Shown: positions 24,533-31,373 of the stretch, one piece after another
How positions within the stretch are numbered: the first letter of the stretch is position 1
How the letters are laid out: each line of letters opens with the position of its first letter
From: an uncultured Acidimicrobiales bacterium
Lineage (GTDB): Bacteria; Actinomycetota; Acidimicrobiia; Acidimicrobiales; CALAML01
Assembly (NCBI GenBank): GCA_937925845.1
Contig: CALAML010000106.1
Coordinates: 1 to 34,630 of the forward strand
Direction of reading: 5' to 3'
DNA: 34,630 bases
Notes under the pieces: model-generated
The model's database searches: none
What the model saw: the letters and a program-made list of their open reading frames with translations, nothing else
Told to the model about the DNA's origin: nothing
Position numbers and translations under genes: made by a program

Positions 24533-25389
24533 CCACCCGGGTTGCTGTTCCGTCGAAGGGCCGTCTGCGTGAGTCGGTGATCAACCTGTTGAGCCACGCC
24601 GGCTATAACCTGTCGGCCTTTGGCAAGGCCAATGCTTCGGCGGTGACCGAAGACATTGAGTTCATCGAGATGCGGCCGCGTGACGCGGCGGCCTGGTTGG
24701 GGGCCGGTCGGCTCGATGCCGCGTTTATCTCCACCGACACCGCCTTGGAAAACCACATCGAGGAGTGGCCGTCCACCCTGTTGGGTTTCTCCAAGTCCGA
24801 TCTGGTTCTGGCTTGTCGCAACGATTCCGATTATCAGTCAGCGGCCGATCTTGCCGGTGGCACCGTGGCCACCCACCTTCCGGCCTGGACCGCCCGCTGG
24901 TTCGCCGGTCAGAACATCGATGTTGACGTAGTGGCCATGGGTGGTGCCTTGGAGGGCATCTGTGCCCGAGGTATGGCCGATGCCATCGTTGACCTGCGCG
25001 AAACCGGCGGTTCGCTGGCTCGTAACGGGCTACGGGTGGTCGAGGTAGCCAAAGCCTGTCAGGCCGAGTTTGTGATGGCCCCCGAAACCGACCGGGCGCC
25101 CGAGTCGGTTGCTGCGTTGGCCGATCTCACCCTCCGTCTTGATGCCGCCCGGGCGGCGCAGCGGACGCAGTATGTGATGCTGCATATTCCCAAGGACAAG
25201 GTTGATGAGCTCAGCTCGGTGTTCCCGGGCCTGGAGGCTCCCACCCTGTTGCCACTGTCGGGACGCGATGAGATCGTGGCCGCCCATATGGTGGTCCAGC
25301 GAGACGAACTGTGGTCCCGCCTCAGCGATCTTCGGGCCCTCGGCGCCACCGGCATCGTTGCTCTCCCGACCGACGCCATCGTCGAGTAA
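24529..25389 (+). CDS. hisG: ATP phosphoribosyltransferase, long form
   Basis: 286 residues, the length of the long form with a C-terminal regulatory domain. It catalyses the committed step of histidine synthesis, joining ATP and PRPP, and is normally feedback-inhibited by histidine. The N-terminus VAVPSKGRLRE and the PRPP-binding motif MADAIVDLRETGGSLARNGL are intact. The C-terminal domain (YVMLHIPKDKVDEL...LPLSGRDEIVAAHMVV) is the ACT-like HisG_C that binds histidine. Translation is coupled to hisE. The final codons (CCATCGTCGAGTAAG) recur twice just downstream. Confidence 0.96.
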   Translation: MTTRVAVPSKGRLRESVINLLSHAGYNLSAFGKANASAVTEDIEFIEMRPRDAAAWLGAGRLDAAFISTDTALENHIEEWPSTLLGFSKSDLVLACRNDSDYQSAADLAGGTVATHLPAWTARWFAGQNIDVDVVAMGGALEGICARGMADAIVDLRETGGSLARNGLRVVEVAKACQAEFVMAPETDRAPESVAALADLTLRLDAARAAQRTQYVMLHIPKDKVDELSSVFPGLEAPTLLPLSGRDEIVAAHMVVQRDELWSRLSDLRALGATGIVALPTDAIVE

Positions 25390-25530
25390 GAGAGTCGGGT
25401 GCGGCCCTCGCGTCGGGTGGGGCTCTTCCTACCGACTCCATCGTCGAGTAAGCGAGTCGGGTAGGGCCATCGTTAGCACGAGAGACGGACGGGTTGGGCC
25501 GTCGTCGGGTGGGGCCATCGTCGAGTAGGC
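25376..25530 (+). repeat. Three diverged copies of the hisG 3' end
   Basis: CCATCGTCGAGTAAG, which includes the last hisG codons and stop, recurs at 25438 with the following GAGTCGGGT kept and with similar sequence before it. A third shorter copy (CCATCGTCGAGTAGG) starts at 25515. Spacings are 62 and 77 bases. No gene lies between hisG and the terminator hairpin at 25571. Confidence 0.6.
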
Positions 25531-25570
25531 AGTGGAGCAAGCGAGCCGAGTAGGAGACTCGAGTAGGACT

Positions 25571-25592
25571 GGAGCGGGATGACTCCCGCTCC
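25571..25592. terminator. Hairpin terminator between hisG and the MmcQ/YjbR gene
   Basis: GGAGCGGG (25571-25578) and CCCGCTCC (25585-25592) form a perfect 8-bp stem with a 6-base loop, followed by GAGCGGGTTTAG. It lies between convergent genes and can end transcription from both sides. Confidence 0.65.
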
Positions 25593-25600
25593 GAGCGGGT

Positions 25601-25999
25601 TTAGCTCGCTGAGTCGAGCTGCTTGAGCAGAGTTTTGGGGGCGAGGAGGCGGAAGCTCTCGTCGATCCAGCCGGTCATGGTTTCGACGGCCGGGGCGGTG
25701 TCGTTGGTGAAGTTGCCGGTGATCCAGCCTGGCCCGTTTACCGACCAGCCGTCAGGGTTGTCCTTGGCTGCCGCCTCGGCTTCGGCGATGGTCTTGGCGT
25801 CTTCGAGTTTCACCATCAGCCGCAGCATGCCGTCAGGCTTTTCACCGAGGAACAGGAAGCTCTTCTTGCGGGCCTTAAAGCTCCGGTTCACACACGACGG
25901 GGTTTCGGTAACCTCGGGATAAGCGAGGGCGACCTGCTGCAGCGCCTGAGCCACTTCGCTGGTGAAAGTCTCGGCTTCGGCTTCGTCGTTGGCAGCCAT
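25601..25999 (-). CDS. MmcQ/YjbR family protein
   Basis: 132 residues. The sequence fits the small MmcQ/YjbR fold: an N-terminal helix with QQVALAYPEVTETPS, a strand pair SFKARKKSFLFLGEKPDGMLRLMVKL, then a glycine-containing loop (GWSVNGPGWITGNF) and a C-terminal helix with a W-x-DESFRLLAPK motif. Proteins of this family are described as DNA-binding-like (CyaY-like fold) but have no firm function. The ATG at 25999 lies 83 bases from the divergent kinase gene. No membrane segment or signal is present. Confidence 0.8.
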   Translation of the reverse strand: MAANDEAEAETFTSEVAQALQQVALAYPEVTETPSCVNRSFKARKKSFLFLGEKPDGMLRLMVKLEDAKTIAEAEAAAKDNPDGWSVNGPGWITGNFTNDTAPAVETMTGWIDESFRLLAPKTLLKQLDSAS

Positions 26000-26082
26000 G
26001 GATAGAGACTAGCGGCGAGTTCATCGACCGGTCTCGCGGGCGGCAAGATCGGATGTGCTGGTGCGGCTGGCATCCTAGGGGC

Positions 26083-26979
26083 ATGGCATCGTCTGAGCAG
26101 CTTGAGCCGGTGCCGTTGCCATCGAGTGCGACCTGGGCTGCGATCGATGTTGTCCTTGGCCAAGAACTTCACGGTGGCTATCAGTCACGCGTCTTCGCCG
26201 CTCGCTATCGCGACAAGGCTGTGGCGGTGAAGGTGACCGACAGCCGGTTGGCTGATGATGCGTTCCATCGACGACTCGACGCGGTCTCGGCGCTGGCGGC
26301 GGTTGACGAGGCTGTTGTCGGGCCGATCGAGCTTGACGCGGGTGTGGTCACCGATGCCGGTGGGTGGCTGATTGTGGTCTATCCCTTTGTGGTCGGCAAC
26401 CAGCCCGATCTGGCCAATGAAGGTGATGTGAGACGCATGGCGATTGCGTTGGCCAGCCTTCATCAGTCGCTGAGCGGTATTGACTCGAGCGATCTGCCGG
26501 CGGTGGCCGCCCTGGCTGGTTCGGGGCAACGTGTCGGAGCTGATGGATTTGGTCCGGCCCAGCTACTGCACGGCGACTTCTCGCCCAAGAACGTCCTCTT
26601 TGCCGACAACATCTCCGAGGCAAGCGTGCGGGTACTCGACTTTGATGATTGCGGGGTCGGGCCAGTCGAGTTCGAGGTTGGCAATACGCTTTACATGGCG
26701 TTGTTCGACGCCAGCACATCGGCGTGGTCGTCCGAGACCTCGGCGCCGTCAGCGGGTGAGCGGTACGAGCGGTTTCGCGAATGGTTCGTCGACAGCTATC
26801 GGATGGCGTCGGGCCGAACGGTCTCTGACGAAGTGCTCGACGAGTCGATCCGACTCCGGGTGCGGGCGTTAGCGCGCTGGATCGAGAGGCCCGAGACGGC
26901 ACCCATCGGTATTCGATCGGCCACACCGGAGTGGCGCGATGTCTTGCAGGCGTTTGTGCGGTCTCAAGCGGATCGCTGA
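26083..26979 (+). CDS. Aminoglycoside phosphotransferase-like kinase (APH family)
   Basis: 298 residues from ATG 26083. It has a protein-kinase-like fold of the APH/choline-kinase group. Visible are VAVKVTD (ATP-binding Lys), the catalytic loop LLHGDFSPKNVLF with Asp and Asn, and the metal-binding VLDFDDCGVGP. Such kinases phosphorylate small molecules (aminoglycosides, homoserine, sugars, choline); the substrate cannot be read here, and drug resistance should not be assumed. The 3' end belongs to a duplicated segment: its last codons recur at 27110-27150. It converges on the MftF-like gene. Confidence 0.85.
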   Translation: MASSEQLEPVPLPSSATWAAIDVVLGQELHGGYQSRVFAARYRDKAVAVKVTDSRLADDAFHRRLDAVSALAAVDEAVVGPIELDAGVVTDAGGWLIVVYPFVVGNQPDLANEGDVRRMAIALASLHQSLSGIDSSDLPAVAALAGSGQRVGADGFGPAQLLHGDFSPKNVLFADNISEASVRVLDFDDCGVGPVEFEVGNTLYMALFDASTSAWSSETSAPSAGERYERFREWFVDSYRMASGRTVSDEVLDESIRLRVRALARWIERPETAPIGIRSATPEWRDVLQAFVRSQADR

Positions 26980-27000
26980 AGCGCCCTGGGTTCCGGATCG

Positions 27001-27111
27001 CTAGTTGTCGAGGCCGTCGATGTTGGTGAGGCGGGGTCTGAGGGCGGCTGCTGATCGGTGATGGAGGCAGCCTTGCCAAACGCCGAGGCAGTAGCTGGCG
27101 TCATCGAAGAT
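27001..27111 (-). pseudogene. Remnant: duplicated C-terminus of the MftF-like glycosyltransferase
   Basis: This minus-strand fragment encodes IFDDASYCLGVWQGC and, after a variable stretch, LRPRLTNIDGLDN followed by a stop. It matches the last 37 or so residues of the complete gene at 27173 with several replacements. It has no start of its own and is fused to a copy of the kinase end. Confidence 0.8.
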
Positions 27112-27150
27112 GTGTTGCACGCGTTTGTGCGGTCTCAAGTGGATCGCTGA
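27110..27150 (+). pseudogene. Remnant: duplicated C-terminus of the APH-like kinase
   Basis: The plus strand reads HAFVRSQVDR then TGA, the counterpart of QAFVRSQADR at the end of the kinase gene (26979). It is the second half of the tandem duplication and is not expected to be translated. Confidence 0.75.
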
Positions 27151-27172
27151 GGCGCCCCTGGGTTGCGGATTG

Positions 27173-28984
27173 CTAGGTGTCGAGGCCGTCGATGTTGGTG
27201 AGGCGGGGTTTGAGGGCGGATGCTGATTGTTGCTGGTGGCAGCCTTGCCAAACGCCGAGGCAGTAGCTGGCGTCATCGAAGAGGCGAAGGGCTATCCACT
27301 GGGCGGGGTGGATCGGCGGTCGGCCGTTCAGCCATTCGAGGGCTGGAGGCACCATTGCCGCGGCTGCGGTGGCCCGGCGAAGCCGTTTGGAGAACAACGA
27401 GCCGACAGCGAAGGCCGGCAGCCAGGAACGCGTAACAGCTGCGGCCAGCCAGCGACCGGCGTGGAGGTGGCCCAGGCCGCCGAGGCGCACCGCTTCGGCG
27501 ACCGGTTGGTCAACCTTTCCTCTCAGCTTGGGCACCAAACCGGCGGTGGCGGCGGTGGCCGTGGCCAGGCCGAGCCCGATAGCGTAAGGGCCGCCGCTGG
27601 CCATCAGTGTCCACGAAAGCAACGACCAGGCGTTTAGCTCGACGGGGGCCACCATGCCTGGGTGCCGCGTCTCCAGGTCGGCGGCCGCGGTGCCGTAGGA
27701 GCGTCGTTGATGGGCGACTGCGGTCCAAGTCGCGCGGCAGGCATGGGCCACGATCGACGTTGGCTCGAAGCGGATGCGGTGGCCTGCTCGGCCAAGCCGC
27801 CACACCAGGTCGACGTCTTCGCCTACCCGCATGGTTTCATCGAAGCCGCCGACGGTCTCCAGAGCTTCGCGTCGCACCATCAGCGCGGCCGTGGGTACGT
27901 AGGAGATCCGGCTGCGGGGAGCGACCCGCCCCGGTCGGTCGCCCATGTCGAGCGGTGAGCGCCTGGCTTCGTAGCGGGCCAGCAGGTCGGAGGCCACGCC
28001 AGGGCTGCGGCTGATGACCCGGGGCGCAACCGCGCCGACCAGTGGATCGGCGAGATGGGCAAGTAGTGGCGGGAGCCAGCCGGCGGACACGGTCACATCG
28101 GCATCAATAAGGGCGACGAGTTCGGTGCGGGCTGCTCGCCATCCGGTGTTGCGTGCTGCCCCAGGCCCGCCATTGGTTTGGCGCCGGATCAGCTGAGCTC
28201 CGTACGTGGTCGCCAACTGGGCGAGCGCCGCGGCTTGGCCGGGGGACGAAGCATCGTCGACGATGATGATGGGAGAAGCTGTGTCGTTGTCGTTGTCGTT
28301 GCCGGTGTTGGCGGCGCGTTCAGGGAGCGTGGTCGACCCCGAAAATGTGCTGGGAAGCCGGTCGGTTTGTTCGGCTTGGTCAGGGCCGTATCGCTGTTGG
28401 TTGTGTGCGCCGTCGGTTTCTCTCAAGACTGCTGCGGTGTCATGTTGATCGCCTGAGCCGTAGGCGTTGCTGAGGGCGGTCTGTGTGTCGGTCCCACGGG
28501 TATCGGCTTCGGTCTCTGCGAAGTTCGGTGCTAACGGGGCCACTCCGTCTGCATCTGCAGGCGAGTCACCATGGCCGGGCTCGGGTGAAGGTTCAACTGC
28601 CCTTCTGAGGCTGGCGACCGCTTGCTCGACTGCGTCGGCGTTGTTGTAAGCCGGAATTACCAGCGTTGTTTCGACGGCGGCGTTGAGGTTGTCGTTTGGG
28701 TCGCCTGGGTCACCAACTTCGGTTGCCGAGGCTGGCTGGGGATGAGCGATGCCGGTATCGAGCAAGCGGCGAGCGAGCTTCTGAGCCCCATCGCTGTCGG
28801 CGACCGGTCCGCCGTCGAACCAGGCCTTAACCGTTTTTGCGCCGGCTTCGGTCAGTCGCATGATCCGCAGCGGTGACCCACCGATCAGGGTTTGGCCGTC
28901 GGCCGATGTGCGGAGATCGTTGTCGGCGACCAGGGGGCCCAGGCGACTCCGGCGACCCAGATGATATGGCGCACGTTCGGTCAT
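27173..28984 (-). CDS. mftF: Mycofactocin-type glycosyltransferase with large insertion
   Basis: 603 residues. The N-terminus (TLIGGSPLRIMRLTEAG near 32-48, then ARRLLDTGIAHP) is the hallmark of MftF, which glycosylates the redox peptide-derived cofactor mycofactocin. A family-2 GT-A domain follows: VIPAYNN (109-115), VDDAS (242-246), GGPGAARNTGW, the metal-binding DAD (294-296) and GEDVDLVWRL (388-397). A C-terminal region has hydrophobic segments and ends in LTNIDGLDT. MftF is usually about 470 residues; the excess is a low-complexity Asp/Asn/Thr/Gly-rich stretch at about 130-238 between the first two strands of the fold. No other mft biosynthetic gene is in the window; the likely mycofactocin-dependent alcohol dehydrogenase is at 14814. 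ATG 28984 lacks a Shine-Dalgarno. Confidence 0.85.
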   Translation of the reverse strand: MTERAPYHLGRRSRLGPLVADNDLRTSADGQTLIGGSPLRIMRLTEAGAKTVKAWFDGGPVADSDGAQKLARRLLDTGIAHPQPASATEVGDPGDPNDNLNAAVETTLVIPAYNNADAVEQAVASLRRAVEPSPEPGHGDSPADADGVAPLAPNFAETEADTRGTDTQTALSNAYGSGDQHDTAAVLRETDGAHNQQRYGPDQAEQTDRLPSTFSGSTTLPERAANTGNDNDNDTASPIIIVDDASSPGQAAALAQLATTYGAQLIRRQTNGGPGAARNTGWRAARTELVALIDADVTVSAGWLPPLLAHLADPLVGAVAPRVISRSPGVASDLLARYEARRSPLDMGDRPGRVAPRSRISYVPTAALMVRREALETVGGFDETMRVGEDVDLVWRLGRAGHRIRFEPTSIVAHACRATWTAVAHQRRSYGTAAADLETRHPGMVAPVELNAWSLLSWTLMASGGPYAIGLGLATATAATAGLVPKLRGKVDQPVAEAVRLGGLGHLHAGRWLAAAVTRSWLPAFAVGSLFSKRLRRATAAAAMVPPALEWLNGRPPIHPAQWIALRLFDDASYCLGVWQGCHQQQSASALKPRLTNIDGLDT

Positions 28985-29396
28985 CGTGTTTCAACGGTAC
29001 CGCCGCCGCTCGGCTCGGAATCAGTCGCCGGCCGCGGTCCTTGCCTCAAGCGGGTTGAAGCCGGGCCGGGTCGGCGCCTAAGTCGGGGAATGCATGGTCG
29101 CTGGCTCACGTTGGCGGGAGAGTGAGCATCCACCCATGGGAAGCCCCGCAGTCGATCCCATCGGCCAACGTAACTACAAGCACCGATCTTGTTGATCTGG
29201 TCGGTCGATCGGCGAGCTCGCTCGGTCGTGGTGAAGGCCGCCCCGATGGACTTGCCCCGGTGGCAAGACCCAGGGTCGCCAAGGGCCTGGGCAAGGGCGC
29301 CGAGCTAAGCCGCATGTCTGTTGGGTTGCCCGGTAACCCGCGTGTGCACGGTGGGCTTCTGGGCTCGAAGTCTCCTAGTGGCATTAGGCTTACGCC
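28985..29396. other. 412-bp divergent intergenic region
   Basis: Lies between the mftF-like gene (minus) and the PhnD-like gene (plus). Short open frames exist but none has a convincing start, ribosome site or recognisable product. ACGTTGGC (29108-29115) and GCCAACGT (29164-29171) are perfect inverted copies 48 bases apart. I see nothing else in it. Confidence 0.4.
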
Positions 29397-30179
29397 GTGA
29401 GATTGGTCTCCTATATGGCTCCGGGGTTTCCCCATTCGCTCTTTGAGTGTGTGGGCGAAATCATCGGCGCCGACGTGTCGTTTGTGGAGACCTCCTCGGG
29501 GCCGCTTCCCGGCGAAGATCCTTTTGCCACCGGCGATGCGGAATTTGGCTGGATCTGCTCCACGTCCTATGTCGATCTGGCGCTGTCGGCCGAGGCGCCG
29601 ACGGTGAAGCTGGCCGGTGCGGCCTGGCTGCCGGACGACCCGGGTTCGTCGGGCGAACCCGTCTACTTTGGCGACCTGGTGGTGCGCCCCGACTCGCCGG
29701 TGGCCGGGCTGGCCGAACTGCGGGGTCGTCAGATCGGTTGCAACGACGTCACCAGCTTGAGCGGACACTACGCGCTGCGCTTCGCCGTGGATGATCTTGG
29801 CGAGAACCCGGATGACTTTGCTGACCTGGTGTTCACCGGAGGCCATCGCCAGTCGTTGGCCGACCTGATCGACGGCAAGTTGGACGCCGCCGTGGTTGAT
29901 TCGGTGGTGCGGTTGAACTCGGCCCGTGACGATGCCGAGGTCGATCGTCTTCGGGTGGTGCAGCGTCTCGGCCCATGGCCGGTGCAACCGCTGGTGGCCC
30001 GGGCCGATCTTGATGATCAGGTGGTGGCGGAAGTTGCAGATCGGCTCTTGGCCCATGCCGACGATCCCGCCCTGCAAGCCGAGTTGAAGTCGGCGTCGCT
30101 CACCGGACTCACCCGGGTGGGCCCTGATCACTATGCGACGGTGAACGCCGCCATGGCGCGAACCCGTCTGGCTAGCTGA
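29397..30179 (+). CDS. PhnD-like periplasmic-binding-protein fold, no signal peptide
   Basis: 260 residues from GTG 29397. The fold is that of the phosphate/phosphonate ABC transporter binding proteins (PF12974 type). Motifs are FGWICSTSYVDLAL, a domain-crossing strand AELRGRQIGCNDVTSLSGHYALRF, then VFTGGHRQSLADLIDGKLDAAVVDSVV. Unlike transport proteins it begins directly with MRLVSYMAPGFP and lacks a signal peptide or lipobox, so it is probably cytoplasmic. No ABC transporter genes adjoin. It may bind a small molecule as a sensor or carry out an unrelated reaction. A diverged copy of its last 43 codons and the bases after the stop follows immediately. Confidence 0.75.
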   Translation: MRLVSYMAPGFPHSLFECVGEIIGADVSFVETSSGPLPGEDPFATGDAEFGWICSTSYVDLALSAEAPTVKLAGAAWLPDDPGSSGEPVYFGDLVVRPDSPVAGLAELRGRQIGCNDVTSLSGHYALRFAVDDLGENPDDFADLVFTGGHRQSLADLIDGKLDAAVVDSVVRLNSARDDAEVDRLRVVQRLGPWPVQPLVARADLDDQVVAEVADRLLAHADDPALQAELKSASLTGLTRVGPDHYATVNAAMARTRLAS

Positions 30180-30357
30180 TCCGAGGTACCGCCCGGCCAA
30201 TTCGCCTATGCCGATGATCCGGCCCGGCAAGGCGAGTTGAAGTCGGCGTCGCTCATCGGCCTCACTCGGGTGGGCCCCGATCACTACGCCACGGTGAACG
30301 CCGCCATGGCGCGAACCCCTCTGGCTAGCTGATCCCGAAGTACCGCCCGGCCAATGG
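30052..30357 (+). repeat. 153-bp tandem duplication of the PhnD-like gene 3' end
   Basis: Copy 1 is about 30052-30202 and copy 2 about 30205-30357, with an offset of 153 bases (GAGTTGA at 30081 and 30234). The similarity continues past the stop codons through TACCGCCCGGCCAAT in both copies. Differences are mostly at third codon positions. Confidence 0.88.
30205..30332 (+). pseudogene. Remnant: second copy of the PhnD-like protein C-terminus
   Basis: The frame reads ADDPARQGELKSASLIGLT, then RVGPDHYATVNAAMARTPLAS and TGA. About 40 codons align with the intact gene, with seven silent changes and four replacements. It has no start and directly follows the real stop. Confidence 0.8.
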
Positions 30358-30417
30358 CACAAGACCACGGCCCGCAGTTCGCCGGATACATAGCGCTGGT
30401 CCGCGTGCTCGGCGCCG

Positions 30418-30506
30418 CGATCGTGACCTCAGGTGCGCGTCGGCGAACTTTGCTCAGCAGCTACCGGTACTGAGCGGGCCGTCGGGCACCGGGATGGTCA
30501 CGATCG
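30418..30506. repeat. 89-bp nested inverted-repeat element
   Basis: Four nested complementary pairs fold this segment into one rod. CGATCGTGACC (30418-30428) pairs with GGTCACGATCG (30496-30506), GGTGC (30432-30436) with GCACC (30486-30490), CGGC (30441-30444) with GCCG (30478-30481), and GCTCAG (30452-30457) with CTGAGC (30470-30475). The terminal loop includes the palindrome TACCGGTA. It may be a structured RNA, a displaced terminator or a small non-autonomous mobile element. No target-site duplication is seen. Confidence 0.6.
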
Positions 30507-30519
30507 GAGCGAGGCCTCA

Positions 30520-30555
30520 TAAGAGACCGGGTGAGAGACCTTGTGAGAGACCTTA
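30520..30555 (+). repeat. Three 12-bp direct repeats upstream of the acetyltransferase
   Basis: TAAGAGACCGGG (30520-30531), TGAGAGACCTTG (30532-30543) and TGAGAGACCTTA (30544-30555) stand in tandem 45 bases before the acetyltransferase start. They could bind a regulator. Confidence 0.6.
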
Positions 30556-30600
30556 TGAGAACGAACAGCTGCTCGAACCGTGAGAAGTATCATCGCCTTC

Positions 30601-31146
30601 ATGGAGACAATCGACGTCAGGCTCCTGACACCTGGCGATATCGCATTGTTGCGGGAGATCGATCGCAGCGAGCAGCTCGACGTCGAGTACACGGTTGAGA
30701 GCGGAAGGCTCGTCTCGGCCAGGACCGACATGTACGTGCCTCCGTGGGACCCGTCCGGCTCAGGCGGCCATAGTGTGAGTGGCCTCATCGCGTTCTGCCG
30801 CCCAGTCCTGGATCGGGGCGCGCAGCTCCTCGGGGCCTTCGACAAAGATACGATCGTCGGGATGGCGCTCGTGGAGCCGTCGCTTCGGCCCGGTCTCGGG
30901 TGGCTCGCACTACTGCACGTGTCGAATGGTCGGCGACGTGGTGGCGTCGGTCAGGCGCTGTGGAGCGTGGCAATGTCTGTCGCTCGGAACTCTGGCGCCA
31001 GCGCGATGTACGTATCGGCTACGCCGACTGGCTCGGCCGTGCAGTTCTACCTGAAGCAGGGATGCCAGCTCGCTGGGCCGGATGAGATCGTCCCAGAGCT
31101 CTTTGAGTCGGAGCCCGAAGATGTTCACTTGGTTTGCGGCCTGTAG
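30601..31146 (+). CDS. GNAT-family N-acetyltransferase
   Basis: 181 residues from ATG 30601; an in-frame GTG at 30580 would add seven residues, and neither has a clear ribosome site. The GNAT core is visible: strand LGAFDKDTIVGMALVEP, the acetyl-CoA-binding loop LLHVSNGRRRGGVGQALWSVA (R/Q-x-x-G-x-G/A type), and the terminal YVSATPTGSAVQFYLKQGCQ. It is expected to move an acetyl group from acetyl-CoA to an amine on an unknown substrate. The opening VRLLTPGD is usual for the family. It sits behind the duplicated PhnD-like end and the nested inverted repeat, which may mark an insertion boundary, but no mobility gene is present. Confidence 0.82.
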   Translation: METIDVRLLTPGDIALLREIDRSEQLDVEYTVESGRLVSARTDMYVPPWDPSGSGGHSVSGLIAFCRPVLDRGAQLLGAFDKDTIVGMALVEPSLRPGLGWLALLHVSNGRRRGGVGQALWSVAMSVARNSGASAMYVSATPTGSAVQFYLKQGCQLAGPDEIVPELFESEPEDVHLVCGL

Positions 31147-31373
31147 TCCCAGCGGCCGAGTAGGCAACTTGGAACATGAGTCAGTTGGCGCCGACCAGAA
31201 GAGTGGGCGGAACCGCAAACCAATTGGCTGGTCCTCGCGAGCTGCCTGAGATTCGAGACCGCTTGGCATGTGGTCGGGACACTCATAGCCGATGGCAGCA
31301 GGATCGCCTAGATTCGGTTGCTTCTCGTGATCCTGGGCTTGAATCGGGCCACCGAAGTCTGGATACTGTCGCC

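Larger units (their letters stand above)
26938..27280. repeat. 171-bp tandem duplication of a convergent gene junction
   Basis: The unit covers the kinase 3' end, the short gap and the glycosyltransferase 3' end. Copy 1 is about 26938-27108 and copy 2 about 27109-27280, offset by 171-172 bases with many substitutions. Long identical stretches include GTTTGTGCGGTCTCAAG (26952, 27123) and the shared segment from about 27066 and 27238. Confidence 0.85.

Noticed and set aside
29106-30368. 420-codon minus frame opposite the PhnD-like gene
   Set aside because: Shadow frame; its apparent internal repeat comes from the duplicated 3' end.
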